From the NCBI RefSeq assembly GCF_000011385.1, contig NC_005125.1, forward strand, positions 868,001-932,000: a stretch of DNA of 64,000 nt, read 5' to 3'. The position numbers were made by a program, and so were the translations under genes. Under the pieces are notes generated by a model. The model ran no database searches, was not told where the DNA came from, and saw only the letters and a program-made list of their open reading frames with translations. The number at the start of each line of letters is the position of its first letter. The stretch's first letter is position 1. Source of the DNA: Gloeobacter violaceus PCC 7421. Lineage in GTDB: Bacteria; Cyanobacteriota; Cyanobacteriia; Gloeobacterales; Gloeobacteraceae. This document shows, piece after piece, positions 10,096 to 19,826 of this stretch.

Positions 10096-11568
10096 TCACC
10101 CACCCGGGCTGCAGGCTGTCTTTTCCGTCCGCCGAAACTGCGGGATCGGCTGCGGTCCGGCGATTTCGTCTTCCAGCACAGTGCAGGGACCGAGGGCATC
10201 GCCGCGCGGTGCCAGGGGTACCCCTGCGGTCATAAAGCGGGCGATATCGAGGGTCGTATCCCGGCCAATGAACGGTTCGACGGCCCGGGCGACCCGCTTG
10301 CTGTCGAGCACACCCGGCTGCTGCCGGGCGGCGGCAAGCAACGAGCGCATCGCATCGTCGAGGGAGAATCGGCCCCGACTTATTTGTCGAATTTCGGCGT
10401 TCCAGTTGAGAGCCATCAGGCTGCCGCGCAGGTAGGGCAGTTTCTGCATCGCGGCATTGTTCCAGAACTCCCGTCGGAGACGGGCGTCGTCGGCGTCGCG
10501 GACAGGGGAAACAAAATAGTCCCGCAACGACCGATTGACGCTTTTGATGTATTCTTCAAAGCTCATCAGTCCGGCGCGCCGGAGCACCTCGCGGGTGTAG
10601 TAGTCGGTAAATCCTTCGCTAAACCAGTACATCGCCGCTTCAGGTTGCGCTAGTCTGCCAAATTTTTGCGGGTTCCAGGCGTGGAGCATTTCGTGGGCAA
10701 GCAGTTGCTGCAAATCCGTTTCGAGTTTGGTTCCTGGCGAAAGATAGGTGGCAAAGGCATTGGTGAGTCCCGTGCCTGCCAGGCTGCCGGGTTTACCTTC
10801 GGTAAGAATCACCGAGATCAGGTAATAGGGAAAGTCGTTGTCCTTGAAGAGATCCCTTTCGATTTTGAGGATCCTGGCAGCAAGATCAGCGAATTGATCG
10901 TCTCCAAAGGGCCACTGACCTCGGATGGCTACCTCGACCTGTTGTCCATCTATTTGGCGCTGGAGCAAGCGAAAATTGCCTCCGACAAACAAACTCTCGA
11001 ACAGTTTGCTCAGGGAACTTCGCACGTTGCGCACTGGCGCAAAGGGGCCGAAGCTGTCGGCGAGAGTCCATCCTTCGGGTAGGGAATTCCATACCAGCCG
11101 AACGTTCAACGGTTTGTCATTTTCCCAAATAGGATGAACTAGAAAGTTGATCCCAATGACCTGAAAGTAATCTTCTTGGAGAATCGGCCGAAAGTAGTTG
11201 CTCTGGGTCAGTTTGTCTTTCCAGTTCTGCACAAGCCGGTAGCGCAACTGCACCGGTTGTCCGGCCGGAAATCGGACGACTTTAATTGATGGTTTTGCTG
11301 TGTTTTCAAGCCGGGTTCCGGCTGAAAGAGGCCGCAGATCGCGGATGTTTTCGTAGAATTTTTCCTGGTTAGCCCAACGCGAAGGCAGTTCCAACTCGAC
11401 CCGGCCGTCAGCATTCCCAGGAAAGTACAACTCGATGTCGAGGGTGAGGACGTTGTCTTGAACCACCGGCGTAAAAGTGTATGCCAGATCTACAGGAGCA
11501 GCTGCGACTGCGGGCAATCCGCATAGCCACAGACTCAAAGCCGATAGCCACAACGCAAGAGACGGCAT
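10096..11568 (-). CDS. Exported M61-family metallopeptidase
   Basis: This 490-residue protein has a signal peptide at about residues 1-24 ending in PAVAAAPVD. A gluzincin zinc site HEMLHAW lies near residue 290, and the third ligand is in YWFSEGFTDYY near 317. Upstream is an immunoglobulin-like N-terminal domain. The M61 (glycyl aminopeptidase) family cleaves small N-terminal residues. Many members have a C-terminal PDZ domain, which is absent here. It is probably periplasmic. Confidence 0.88.
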   Translation of the reverse strand: MPSLALWLSALSLWLCGLPAVAAAPVDLAYTFTPVVQDNVLTLDIELYFPGNADGRVELELPSRWANQEKFYENIRDLRPLSAGTRLENTAKPSIKVVRFPAGQPVQLRYRLVQNWKDKLTQSNYFRPILQEDYFQVIGINFLVHPIWENDKPLNVRLVWNSLPEGWTLADSFGPFAPVRNVRSSLSKLFESLFVGGNFRLLQRQIDGQQVEVAIRGQWPFGDDQFADLAARILKIERDLFKDNDFPYYLISVILTEGKPGSLAGTGLTNAFATYLSPGTKLETDLQQLLAHEMLHAWNPQKFGRLAQPEAAMYWFSEGFTDYYTREVLRRAGLMSFEEYIKSVNRSLRDYFVSPVRDADDARLRREFWNNAAMQKLPYLRGSLMALNWNAEIRQISRGRFSLDDAMRSLLAAARQQPGVLDSKRVARAVEPFIGRDTTLDIARFMTAGVPLAPRGDALGPCTVLEDEIAGPQPIPQFRRTEKTACSPGG

Positions 11569-11630
11569 CTTACTATTCGGTACGAGAGCACACTCCGGGC
11601 AGGCGCTTTTGCGGTGCTGCCATGACCAGC

Positions 11631-12221
11631 CTACTGGTCCCCCCGGCGGATGGCTTCTACAAACTCGCTCACAGCGTCGTATTGATCGGCAAGATCCAGA
11701 TAGCGCTGGAGCATCAACAACTCCAGATCCGGAAAAAACACGCTGCGCTCGCGCTGGACGTAGCCCTGTTCTTCCAGGTGAAATAGCGTAATTTGACCTT
11801 TTTTCCAGAACCAGACTTCCGGCACTTGCTTGGGTCTGTAAATTTCGGTTTTATGCAGTCTGCCGCTGGTGATGATGACTTCAATGACAATGTCTGGAAT
11901 TTTCTTCCGGGTGCCGATGGCGTAGGATTCGTCCGGGGTACCTGAAGCTGTCTTGGGAGATTCGAGGGTGAAGCCGCCACAAACGTAGAACCGGATGCCT
12001 TTTTCTCGCATATAGGCTTCCAACAACAGGCCCAGGGTGCTTTTGACGTCTTCGTGCCGGGGACCGATCGGGGACATGATTTCAAGCACCCCATTGAAGT
12101 ACGACAGTTTGACCCCTTTGCCCAGATGGGCCAGGGCGGCTTCGATCGTTTTGAATTGTTCCCAGTCGACGCCATGCAGGGTGCTGATCCCCTCGACAAG
12201 CGGCGGTGCCGGTGTGGTCAT
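11631..12221 (-). CDS. Uma2-family (DUF820) PD-(D/E)XK nuclease-like protein
   Basis: This protein of about 196 residues has the DUF820/Uma2 pattern: YFNGVLEIMSPIGPRHEDVK, then PDESYAIG and KIPDIVIEVIITSG, and a late basic KTEIYRPKQVPEVWFWKKGQI block. These form a restriction-endonuclease-like fold that is strongly expanded in cyanobacteria and still without a firm role. I start at the ATG at 12221, because the extra 21 upstream codons do not resemble the family. A second, divergent member lies at 51068. Confidence 0.83.
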   Translation of the reverse strand: MTTPAPPLVEGISTLHGVDWEQFKTIEAALAHLGKGVKLSYFNGVLEIMSPIGPRHEDVKSTLGLLLEAYMREKGIRFYVCGGFTLESPKTASGTPDESYAIGTRKKIPDIVIEVIITSGRLHKTEIYRPKQVPEVWFWKKGQITLFHLEEQGYVQRERSVFFPDLELLMLQRYLDLADQYDAVSEFVEAIRRGDQ

Positions 12222-12382
12222 AGAACGTTCTCGCAGCGGTGCTGGCAAAATGCCCGAAGCACCTCCAGTGTAATCGTCCGGCAACTGCCGATCCTCACGG
12301 TGTTTTCGGCTGCTATCTGCGGCTGAAGATCAGCTACAGTTACCTGTGTTATCGAACACCTTGACAAGAAAGGACGATTGGC

Positions 12383-15300
12383 ATGACTGGCTTGAAGCCC
12401 CGGCAAAGCGCCGAACAGCGCGCGAAAATCCTGGCTGTTTCTGTCCTGGTGAGCCTGCTGGGCGCGCTGCCGGCCGCCGCCGCCTACGACAAACTCTTTT
12501 TTGCCGGCATGAAGGCGCGCAACGTCGGCCCCGGCAACATGAGCGGCCGGGTGGCCGCCGTCGCGGCGGTGAGCTCCCAGCCGGAGATTATCTACATCGG
12601 CACCGCCACCGGCGGCGTCTGGAAAAGCACCAACGGCGGCACCACCTGGAAGCCCATCTTTGACGATCAGGACACCTCTTCGATCGGGGCGGTGGCCGTC
12701 TTTCAGCCCCAGCCCGAGATCGTCTGGGCGGGCAGCGGCGAAGGCAACACCCGCAACAGCGCCGGGGTGGGCCGCGGCGTCTATAAATCCACCGACGGCG
12801 GCAAGAGCTGGCAGAAGCTGGGCCTCGAAAAAACCGAGCGCATCCACAGAATCTTGCTGCACCCCACCAACCCCGACATCGCCTACGTGGCGGCGATGGG
12901 GGCCACCTGGGGCGAGAACCCCGATCGAGGCGTCTTCAAGACCACCGACGGCGGCAAGAGCTGGAACAAAATCCTCTACGTCGATGAACGGACCGGCGTC
13001 GGGGATCTGGCCATCGACCCGTCCAACCCCGACAAGCTCATCGCCGCGATGTGGGAGCACCGGCGCTGGCCGTGGGCCTTCAAGTCCGGCGGTCCGGGAA
13101 GCGGCCTGTACGTCACCTTCGACGGCGGCGGCAGCTGGAAGAAACTCGAAGCCAAAGACGGTCTGCCGGCCGGGGAGTTGGGCCGCATCGGGGTGGCCGT
13201 TGCCCCGAGCAACCCGAAAGTCGTCTACGCCCTGGTCGAAGCGGGCAAGAACGTGCTGCTGCGTTCCGACGACGGGGGAACAAGCTGGAAGACCATTAAC
13301 ACCCGTCCCGACGTCAACCCGCGCCCCTTTTACTTCGCCGACCTCGAAGTCAATCCCAAGGACGAAAATCTGCTCTATCGGCTGCAGGTCAACCTGGATA
13401 TCAGCACCGACGGCGGCAAAACCTTCAAGCCCACCGCCCCCCAGGGCATCCACTCCGATCACCACGCCCTGTGGATCCACCCGAACGGCAACACCCTGAT
13501 CAACGGCAACGACGGCGGGGTAGCGATCAGCTACGACCGGGGCAAAAAGTGGCAGTTCGTCGACAATTTGCCCCTCGGGCAGTTCTACCACATCGGTGTG
13601 GATATGGAGCAGCCCTACAACGTCTACGGCGGTCTGCAGGACAACGGCTCCTGGCGCGGTCCCAGCAATGCGCTCAAACCTTCCGGCATCCTCAATGCCA
13701 GCTGGGAAGCGGTCGGCTTCGGAGACGGCTTCGCCACGCTGCCGGATCCCGAGAACGCCGAGTACGGCTACGCGATGAGCCAGGGCGGCAACCTGTTCTA
13801 TTTCAATTCCCGCACCGGCGTGCGCAAAGTCATCCGCCCCACCGAGACAGAAACCAAGCACCGCTACAACTGGAACGCGGCCCTCGCCATCGACCCGTTC
13901 GACCCCAAGACGATCTACTACGGCAGCCAGTTTGTCCACAAAAGCCCGGACAAGGGCAATACCTGGCAAATGATCAGCCCGGATCTGAGCACCGACGATC
14001 CCGAAAAGCAAAAACAGACCGAATCCGGCGGCCTTACCCGCGACGTGACCGCCGCCGAAAACCACTGCACGATCTTGAGCATCGCGCCCAGTGCGATCAA
14101 AAAGGGCCTGCTGTGGGCTTCCACCGACGACGGCAACGTGCAGCTCACCACCGACGGCGGCAAAAGCTGGCAGCGCGTCTCAGACAGTCTGACAAAAGCG
14201 GGGCTGGTCCCGGCGGGCACCTGGGCACCCCACGTCGAAGCTTCGAAGCACGATCCGGCCACGGCCTACGCGGTCTTCGACGATCACCGCCGCTCCAACT
14301 GGCAGAGCTACGTCTTTGTCACTCGCGACTACGGCAAGAGTTGGAAAAGCCTGGTCACCCCCACGATCGACGGCTTCGCCCACGTGATCGAAGAAGACCC
14401 GGTGAAGGCGGACCTGCTCTACCTGGGGACCGAATTCGGCTTGTTCGTGAGCGCCGACGCCGGCAGAAGCTGGTTCAAGTGGACCCAGGGACTGCCCACA
14501 GTGCCGGTCACCGATCTGGTGGTCCACCCGCGCGAGCAAGATCTGGTGATCGGCACCCACGGCCGGGGCATCTACATCCTCGACGACATCCGGCCGCTGC
14601 GCGCTTTGAGTGAGCAAGTCGCCGCCAAAGCTCTACACCTGTTCGCAGTAGCCGATCCCGATCAGATGCACTTTGCCCCCTTCTCGGGGCCGTACTTCTT
14701 TGCGGGCGACGCGCTCTTTCGCGGCAAAGCGCGCCCCTACGGAGCGCTATTGACTTACGTGCTGAACGGCCCCGGCCTGGAGCCCGCCAAAGCGGACGCC
14801 GAGGAAGGCGAAGAAGCCGACAAAGACAAAGAAGAAGCGGCCACGGCACCCAAAAGCAGCCAGCCGATTCCTCCTGCCGGAGCCCCGGCAACGGGTGAGG
14901 ACAAACCCGTCGCGACCGCCCCTGCTGCCGAGACCCAGAAAAAAGAAGAAGCGAAACTCGACATCGAGATTCTCGACGACACCGGCAAGGTGATCCGCAC
15001 GGTCAAAGCACCGATGAAGGCAGGTCTCAACCGGATAGCCTGGGATCTGCGCCGCGAAAAATTCGCCGTGCCCCAGTTTCCCCTCAGCGATCCCGAGCGG
15101 ATCAAAGAGCGCGAAAAAGCCGACAAAGAGCGGCGCGGGACGCTGGTGCCGCCGGGCAAGTACACCGCCCGCATCCAGTACCAGGGCTCGATCGTCAGCC
15201 AGAGTTTCGAAGTGAAACCCGATCCGCGCATTTCTTACTACCCGGCGGCGCGGCGCCAGAGCTATCAACTGGCCCTTGAAGCCGGGGCGATGCTCGAATC

Positions 15301-15712
15301 GGTGGCGAAGGCCTACCGGCAGATCTGGGACACCCGCAAAACGATCCAGACGGCGACGCAGGGGGATAAACCCGCCAACCCGTTGCTTGCCGAGCGCGGC
15401 AAGGCCCTCGACGCCAAACTGGCGAATCTGGCGGACCGCATGGCCCCCAACGAAGATCGCCAGGGTATCTACGACCGCACCGCCGAGGTCGCCAATCAGA
15501 TCGCTATTGTGCTCGGGGCTTTGCAGAGCAGCTACGACGGACCCAACCAGCCGGTGCTGGTCAAGTTCGAAAAAGTCAAACAGCAGACCGCCACCATCCT
15601 TGCCGAGTACGACACCCTCAAAAAAAGCGAAGTGGTCGCCTTCGAGCAAGCCCTGCGCGCCGCCGGTTACCCGGCCGGGGCGGGTACTGCCGGCCAGAGC
15701 GCCCAGCCATAG
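12383..15712 (+). CDS. Exported BNR/sortilin-like beta-propeller protein
   Basis: This 1109-residue protein has a signal peptide at about residues 15-37 (VLVSLLGALPAAAAYDK). At least eight BNR/Asp-box motifs of the form TDGGKSW recur through the first 700 residues and form one or two propellers of the VPS10/sortilin or glycosyl-hydrolase type. An acidic and Pro/Ala-rich linker follows at about 800-850 (EEGEEADKDKEE), then a C-terminal domain with IRTVKAPMKAGLNRIAWDLR, typical of these large surface proteins. The substrate is unknown and no catalytic residues can be assigned. It is a single gene with a terminator behind it. Confidence 0.85.
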   Translation: MTGLKPRQSAEQRAKILAVSVLVSLLGALPAAAAYDKLFFAGMKARNVGPGNMSGRVAAVAAVSSQPEIIYIGTATGGVWKSTNGGTTWKPIFDDQDTSSIGAVAVFQPQPEIVWAGSGEGNTRNSAGVGRGVYKSTDGGKSWQKLGLEKTERIHRILLHPTNPDIAYVAAMGATWGENPDRGVFKTTDGGKSWNKILYVDERTGVGDLAIDPSNPDKLIAAMWEHRRWPWAFKSGGPGSGLYVTFDGGGSWKKLEAKDGLPAGELGRIGVAVAPSNPKVVYALVEAGKNVLLRSDDGGTSWKTINTRPDVNPRPFYFADLEVNPKDENLLYRLQVNLDISTDGGKTFKPTAPQGIHSDHHALWIHPNGNTLINGNDGGVAISYDRGKKWQFVDNLPLGQFYHIGVDMEQPYNVYGGLQDNGSWRGPSNALKPSGILNASWEAVGFGDGFATLPDPENAEYGYAMSQGGNLFYFNSRTGVRKVIRPTETETKHRYNWNAALAIDPFDPKTIYYGSQFVHKSPDKGNTWQMISPDLSTDDPEKQKQTESGGLTRDVTAAENHCTILSIAPSAIKKGLLWASTDDGNVQLTTDGGKSWQRVSDSLTKAGLVPAGTWAPHVEASKHDPATAYAVFDDHRRSNWQSYVFVTRDYGKSWKSLVTPTIDGFAHVIEEDPVKADLLYLGTEFGLFVSADAGRSWFKWTQGLPTVPVTDLVVHPREQDLVIGTHGRGIYILDDIRPLRALSEQVAAKALHLFAVADPDQMHFAPFSGPYFFAGDALFRGKARPYGALLTYVLNGPGLEPAKADAEEGEEADKDKEEAATAPKSSQPIPPAGAPATGEDKPVATAPAAETQKKEEAKLDIEILDDTGKVIRTVKAPMKAGLNRIAWDLRREKFAVPQFPLSDPERIKEREKADKERRGTLVPPGKYTARIQYQGSIVSQSFEVKPDPRISYYPAARRQSYQLALEAGAMLESVAKAYRQIWDTRKTIQTATQGDKPANPLLAERGKALDAKLANLADRMAPNEDRQGIYDRTAEVANQIAIVLGALQSSYDGPNQPVLVKFEKVKQQTATILAEYDTLKKSEVVAFEQALRAAGYPAGAGTAGQSAQP

Positions 15713-15724
15713 GGAGCTGCATCA

Positions 15725-15758
15725 AAAAGCGCACCGCAGATAACCCCGGTGCGCTTTT
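15725..15758. terminator. Bidirectional intrinsic terminator
   Basis: A perfect 12-bp stem (AAAAGCGCACCG and its complement) encloses a 10-base loop. It is flanked by A and T runs on both sides and lies between the convergent BNR-protein gene and rpmA, so it can end transcription from either side. Confidence 0.85.
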
Positions 15759-15776
15759 GATTTTTCCAAGGCGTTG

Positions 15777-16064
15777 CTACTCGGCGGCTACGGGCTGCAT
15801 GGCCGTCTGAGCAAGCGGGTAAACGCTCACTTTCTTGCGGTCGCGGCCGAGGCGCTCGAAGGTGACGATGCCCTCGATAAGTGCGAAGAGCGTGTCGTCG
15901 GAGCCGCGTCCGACGTTGGCGCCCGGGTGAATCTTGGTGCCGCGCTGACGGATCAGGATATTGCCGGCTTTGACCCGCTCGCCGCCGTAGCGCTTGACAC
16001 CCAGGCGTTGGGCGTTGGAGTCGCGGCCGTTGCGGGTGGAGCCTGTGCCTTTTTTGTGTGCCAT
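15777..16064 (-). CDS. rpmA: 50S ribosomal protein L27
   Basis: L27 sits near the peptidyl transferase centre of the large subunit. The 95-residue protein begins [20 protein letters not shown] and contains [18 protein letters not shown], both diagnostic. The upstream in-frame codons are not part of the family, so the start is the ATG at 16064. The final residues extend past the usual end with a short Ala-rich tail. It lies 10 bases behind rplU in the usual order. Confidence 0.97.
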   Translation of the reverse strand: MAHKKGTGSTRNGRDSNAQRLGVKRYGGERVKAGNILIRQRGTKIHPGANVGRGSDDTLFALIEGIVTFERLGRDRKKVSVYPLAQTAMQPVAAE

Positions 16065-16074
16065 GGTTGCTTCC

Positions 16075-16440
16075 TCAGGTGCTGGATACTGCTTCGGCTT
16101 TCGCTTCGGCCGTGAAGCTCCGGCCTTCAAAATCGATCGATTCGATCATCACGCGCGTAAAACGCTGGCGATGGCCCTTTTTGCGGCGATAGCCCTTTTT
16201 GGGGCGCATCTTGTAGACGGTTACCTTGGCCGCCTTGCCGTGCTGGAGTATACGGCCCTGCACAGCCGCCCCCTCGACGGTCGGCCGACCGACGACGGCC
16301 CCGCCCTCGTGGCGCACCAGCAACACCTTGTCAAAGGTGAGCGCGGCCTCGACATCGAGGGCCAACAACTCGACATCATAGAAGCGGCCCGGTTGGACCA
16401 GCACCTGTTTGCCGCCCGTCTCCACGATCGCGTAGACCAT
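16075..16440 (-). CDS. rplU: 50S ribosomal protein L21
   Basis: L21 binds 23S rRNA. The 121-residue protein starts [19 protein letters not shown] and has the signature [21 protein letters not shown] near residue 75. The ATG at 16440 gives the normal N-terminus. It is the first gene of the rplU-rpmA operon. Confidence 0.97.
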   Translation of the reverse strand: MVYAIVETGGKQVLVQPGRFYDVELLALDVEAALTFDKVLLVRHEGGAVVGRPTVEGAAVQGRILQHGKAAKVTVYKMRPKKGYRRKKGHRQRFTRVMIESIDFEGRSFTAEAKAEAVSST

Positions 16441-16543
16441 ATCTCTCCTACCGCCGTACAGGTGCGCGCGGCGCGCGCTTGGGTAACCTGGTTCGAGCGA
16501 AATCACAACAGCTAACTATTATGGCAAAGCAGTGGACGGGCTG

Positions 16544-17767
16544 TCAAAGCCGCCCGGAGGTGCGGGGCCGGAAGAGGCCGAAGGAGGAGGTGTAGCCGTG
16601 CAGAAAGGTGGTGCTTCCCACCGGTCCGATCTCGCCATTACAGAAAAATCCGGCAAGCGGCACCCCCTCACCCAGGACCTGGGCGAACAGGGTACTGTCG
16701 ACGTCCGGTTCGCCATAGAGAGATTCACCCCGCCCGAGGCACGAAAAGAGCAAGGCCCCGGCGGGCGGCGCGCCGCTGTGCTCAAGACGGTGGCGCTGCA
16801 GTACCAGCTGCAGATCGTCTCGGGAGGTGGCCGCGTCGCGCAGGTGAAAGCGGACGGTCTGGCCGGTGCGCAGCCATTCGCCCACCGCCAACCCGCCCGT
16901 GCGCGAATCGACACCCATCAAATTGCGCACCAGAAAATCGCCCTGCTCGGAACCCGAGTGAAACTCGCTCATCCGCACGCCGACAAACAACGCATTGCGC
17001 GCCAGACGCTGATCGTTCTCGTCGAGTTGCTGCAGGACGGTTTGCAACACCTGCAACGCCGGTTGGCCGTCCAGTTCCCATAGCAGGTTGCCCTCGGCGC
17101 GGGTGATCTGAAAGGTCTCCCCCACCGGGCGACAACCCTGGGCCACCGCCGCTTCGACGGCGATGTCGCCTGCGAGGACCACCCCCACCGCGCCGCTGCC
17201 CACCGCCTGATCGCCAAAAAACAGGCGGTTCTGGCCGGGGCGGTTGCCGCCGCTCGCCAGGCCCCCCACCTTGATGGCCTTCGGAAAAGCAAAATCGAGG
17301 CCACCGATGAGCACGTCGACCGGAAAACTGCTGCCGTCGACCATCAGCACAAAATGGGGAGCCGCCCCGGCAGAGATTTCCATCAGATTCTCCCAGGTCT
17401 TGGGAGAGCTATCGAGATCGGGAAGCTCCTCGGCTTTGAGCCAGAAGGGTCGCAACTCGACCCCCGGCAGGTGCGCCGCCAGCAGCGACAGCGCCGAAGG
17501 CCCTTCGACCTCACTGCCCGCACCGATGATGCCGCCGCCGGAGCAGCCTATCTGCACCCGGCAGGCCAGTTCGCGCTGCAGTCCCCCCAGCCACTGCCCG
17601 GCACCCTGGGCAAAATCCGGGGAGGCGAACACAAACAGCAGATCCACCCGCCGACCGGCCATCTGGGAGCGGATCGCCCGGGTGGCTTCTGTGAGGGCCT
17701 CTGCCACGGTGGGGCGGCGCGAAAGGGCACCGGCCCAGTGCATCGTGTCTGAGGCAAAACCGGCCAT
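16544..17767 (-). CDS. FIST N/C-domain sensory protein
   Basis: This soluble protein of 407 residues has a FIST_N domain (IRSQMAGRRVDLLFVFASPDF, then IGCSGGGIIGAG near residue 75). The FIST_C domain spans about 230-390 and ends FLHGYTSSFGLFRPR, with the block GEGVPLAGFFCNGEIGPVG typical of the family. FIST proteins are thought to bind small ligands such as amino acids and are often fused or adjacent to signalling enzymes. No kinase is adjacent here. The start at 17767 matches family N-termini. Confidence 0.88.
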   Translation of the reverse strand: MAGFASDTMHWAGALSRRPTVAEALTEATRAIRSQMAGRRVDLLFVFASPDFAQGAGQWLGGLQRELACRVQIGCSGGGIIGAGSEVEGPSALSLLAAHLPGVELRPFWLKAEELPDLDSSPKTWENLMEISAGAAPHFVLMVDGSSFPVDVLIGGLDFAFPKAIKVGGLASGGNRPGQNRLFFGDQAVGSGAVGVVLAGDIAVEAAVAQGCRPVGETFQITRAEGNLLWELDGQPALQVLQTVLQQLDENDQRLARNALFVGVRMSEFHSGSEQGDFLVRNLMGVDSRTGGLAVGEWLRTGQTVRFHLRDAATSRDDLQLVLQRHRLEHSGAPPAGALLFSCLGRGESLYGEPDVDSTLFAQVLGEGVPLAGFFCNGEIGPVGSTTFLHGYTSSFGLFRPRTSGRL

Positions 17768-17828
17768 GCTCAATGCCTCCTTGTTGTGACGAACGCCAGA
17801 AGGTCTGTCCCCAAGATAGTATGTCCCA

Positions 17829-18359
17829 ATGAGTCGCGAGCCTGTCGAGATCCTCTCCGCCGCCGAGTTGCGACGCACGCTCCAGCGGCTTGCCACCCAA
17901 ATTATCGAGAACAACCGCGGTGTAGAAGATCTGGTGCTGTTGGGCATCTACACGCGGGGGGTACCCCTGGCCGAACGGCTCGGTCGGCTCATCGACGGCC
18001 TGGAGAACACCAGCGTGCCGGTGGGTGCCCTCGATATCACCCTCTACCGCGACGATCTGCGCGACATCGGTGTCAGGCCCCTCAGCCGCAGCGAAATCCC
18101 CTGCGACGTCACCGAGCGCAACGTCTATCTTGTCGACGATGTCATCTACCGGGGACGCACCGTGCGCGCCGCCCTCGACGCGCTCACCGACTACGGCCGT
18201 CCCGCCGCCATTCGCCTCGCGGTCCTCGTCGATCGCGGCTGGCGGGATCTGCCCATCCACCCGGATCTGGTGGGCCGCCAATTGCCCACCGCCCGCCACG
18301 AACAGGTCAAGGTGCTGCTCGAAGAGATCGACGGCCGCGACGGCGTGCTGCTGTACTGA
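17829..18359 (+). CDS. pyrR: PyrR: pyrimidine attenuator regulator / uracil phosphoribosyltransferase
   Basis: This 176-residue phosphoribosyltransferase has the PRPP-binding motif [18 protein letters not shown] near residue 99 and the PyrR signature [18 protein letters not shown] near 137. Bacillus PyrR binds pyr mRNA and makes UMP from uracil. In cyanobacteria the RNA-binding role is not settled. No pyr biosynthesis gene or visible anti-antiterminator is nearby, so salvage may be its main role here. Confidence 0.94.
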   Translation: MSREPVEILSAAELRRTLQRLATQIIENNRGVEDLVLLGIYTRGVPLAERLGRLIDGLENTSVPVGALDITLYRDDLRDIGVRPLSRSEIPCDVTERNVYLVDDVIYRGRTVRAALDALTDYGRPAAIRLAVLVDRGWRDLPIHPDLVGRQLPTARHEQVKVLLEEIDGRDGVLLY

Positions 18360-18422
18360 ACTTGCCGCCGATGATTTGTGGTGATAGGCTGGGACACTGT
18401 TGAGCATTCGCAAAAACCAATC

Positions 18423-18788
18423 ATGAACGCCCAGGAGATCATCCGCTCGATCGAAGCGGAACAGATGAAGACCCAGTTGCCCGTGCTGCACATCGGCGAT
18501 ACGGTCAAAGTCAACGTCCGCATCCGCGAAGGCGGCAAAGAGCGCATCCAGGCTTTTGAAGGCACGATCATCTCCATGGCGCGCGCCGGCATCAACCGCA
18601 CAGTCACGGTGCGCCGCATCTTCCAGGGCATTGGCGTCGAGCGGGTCTTTCTCGTCCACTCGCCGCGCATCGAGAGCATGACCGTCACCCGCCTCGGCAA
18701 GGTGCGCCGCGCCAAGCTCTACTACCTGCGCGACCGCATCGGCAAAGCCACCCGCGTCAAGCAAAAAATTACGCGCAAGGCCAACTGA
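18423..18788 (+). CDS. rplS: 50S ribosomal protein L19
   Basis: L19 lies at the 30S-50S interface. The protein of 121 residues begins [16 protein letters not shown] and contains [18 protein letters not shown] and [15 protein letters not shown], both diagnostic. I use the ATG at 18423; the upstream in-frame codons do not match the family. It precedes trnW-secE-nusG, as in other cyanobacteria. Confidence 0.97.
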   Translation: MNAQEIIRSIEAEQMKTQLPVLHIGDTVKVNVRIREGGKERIQAFEGTIISMARAGINRTVTVRRIFQGIGVERVFLVHSPRIESMTVTRLGKVRRAKLYYLRDRIGKATRVKQKITRKAN

Positions 18789-18837
18789 GCCCCGGCCCCG
18801 GGGCGTTTGCACTGCGCCTCTTCTCGAAAGATGCTCC

Positions 18838-18866
18838 TTGACGGCAGGATCGACAATCTTTAAGAT
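18838..18866 (+). promoter_or_regulatory. Sigma70-type promoter for trnW-secE-nusG
   Basis: A near-consensus -35 TTGACG (18838-18843) and -10 TAAGAT (18861-18866) are separated by exactly 17 bases. They lie about 40 bases upstream of the tRNA and fit a strong housekeeping promoter that would drive trnW and the secE-nusG genes behind it. Confidence 0.75.
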
Positions 18867-18904
18867 CGGTAGTTGCACAGCCGCTTCGGGCGGCTGTTAC
18901 GCAT

Positions 18905-18977
18905 GCGTGGTTAGTTCAGTCGGTAGAACGCAGGTCTCCAAAACCTGATGTCGAGGGTTCGAGTCCTTCACCACGCG
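18905..18977 (+). tRNA. trnW: tRNA-Trp (CCA)
   Basis: The acceptor stem GCGTGGT pairs with ACCACGC, and the D arm, anticodon arm with loop CTCCAAA (anticodon CCA) and T arm GGGTTCGAGTCC are all present. Length is 73 bases and the 3' CCA is not encoded. It lies between rplS and secE. Confidence 0.96.
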
Positions 18978-19000
18978 CCTTTTTTCGGAGTGCCCCGCCA

Positions 19001-19222
19001 GTGACCACCGAGCCAAAGTCCACTTCCCCCGAGGTACCCGCCAAGTTCAATCCCCGGCAGTTTCTGACCGAGGTGCGCGGGGAACTCGACAAGGTCGTCT
19101 GGCCCGATCGCAAGCAGCTGATCAGCCAGTCGGTGTCGGTGGTGCTCATCGTGGTGGTGATCGCAAGCTTCATCTATTTGCTCGACGAGTTGTTGAAATG
19201 GTTATCGGGACTGATTTTCTGA
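19001..19222 (+). CDS. secE: SecE preprotein translocase subunit
   Basis: This 73-residue single-span inner-membrane subunit of SecYEG has the conserved amphipathic FLTEVRGELDKVVWPDRKQL before one membrane helix (about residues 46-66). It starts with GTG 23 bases behind trnW. Its stop overlaps the nusG start (TGATG), giving translational coupling. Confidence 0.95.
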   Translation: MTTEPKSTSPEVPAKFNPRQFLTEVRGELDKVVWPDRKQLISQSVSVVLIVVVIASFIYLLDELLKWLSGLIF

Positions 19223-19815
19223 TGGATTCCGCAAGAAAGCCCGAGCAGCCCGAGCCGCACTGGTACTTCGTCCAGGTGGCCTCCGGATGCGAAAAAAAGG
19301 TCAAGACCAATCTGGAGCAGCGCATCCAGACGATGGAGATGAGCGAGCGCATCCTCAAAGTCGAGATTCCCGAGCGCCAGGCGGTCCGCATTCGGCAAGA
19401 GGGCTCGCGTACCGCGAGTGCTGAGAAGATTTTTCCGGGCTACGTGCTCATCAACATGGTGATGGACGACGAGTCCTGGCAGGTGGTCAAAAATACCCCG
19501 AACGTGATCAACTTCGTGGGCACCGAGGAGCGCCGCCGCTACGGCCGCGGGCGCGGCCACGTCACCCCCCGGCCCTTGGGGTCGGCGGAGGTCAACCGCA
19601 TCTTCCGCGCCGCCGAGCAGGAGGAGCCGGTGATCAAGGTCGACCTCGAACCCGGGCACAAAATCGAAGTCACCGCCGGTCCGTTCCAGGACTTCAACGG
19701 CGAAGTGGTCGAGGTTAACCCCGAGCGGGGCACCCTCAAGGCGCTCATCTCCATCTTCGGCCGCGACACGCCGGTCGAACTGGGCTTCAATCAGGTCCGC
19801 CGTCTCGACGAATAG
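19222..19815 (+). CDS. nusG: Transcription termination/antitermination factor NusG
   Basis: NusG links RNA polymerase to ribosome or Rho. It has the NGN domain (HWYFVQVASGCEKKVKTNLEQ, PGYVLINMVMDDESWQVVKNT) and a C-terminal KOW domain (EVTAGPFQDFNGEVVEVNPE). The ATG at 19222 overlaps the secE stop; an ATG at 19198 is also in frame and would add 8 residues. Length is 197 residues. The gene that normally follows, rplK, is replaced here by secG. Confidence 0.96.
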   Translation: MDSARKPEQPEPHWYFVQVASGCEKKVKTNLEQRIQTMEMSERILKVEIPERQAVRIRQEGSRTASAEKIFPGYVLINMVMDDESWQVVKNTPNVINFVGTEERRRYGRGRGHVTPRPLGSAEVNRIFRAAEQEEPVIKVDLEPGHKIEVTAGPFQDFNGEVVEVNPERGTLKALISIFGRDTPVELGFNQVRRLDE

Positions 19816-19826
19816 GAGGTACCCCT

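Noticed and set aside
12218-14065. A 615-codon open frame on the minus strand opposite the BNR-repeat gene
   Set aside because: It is a mirror of the GC-rich third-position pattern of the plus-strand gene, its product is low-complexity Gly/Ala/Val/Asp sequence with no domain, and the plus-strand frame has clear BNR motifs.
17768-17947. N-terminal extension of the FIST protein
   Set aside because: The extra codons run through the divergent pyrR promoter and start, and the family begins at the ATG at 17767.
18789-18804. Terminator behind rplS
   Set aside because: A short GC-only hairpin is present but no T run follows, so I could not support it as a terminator.
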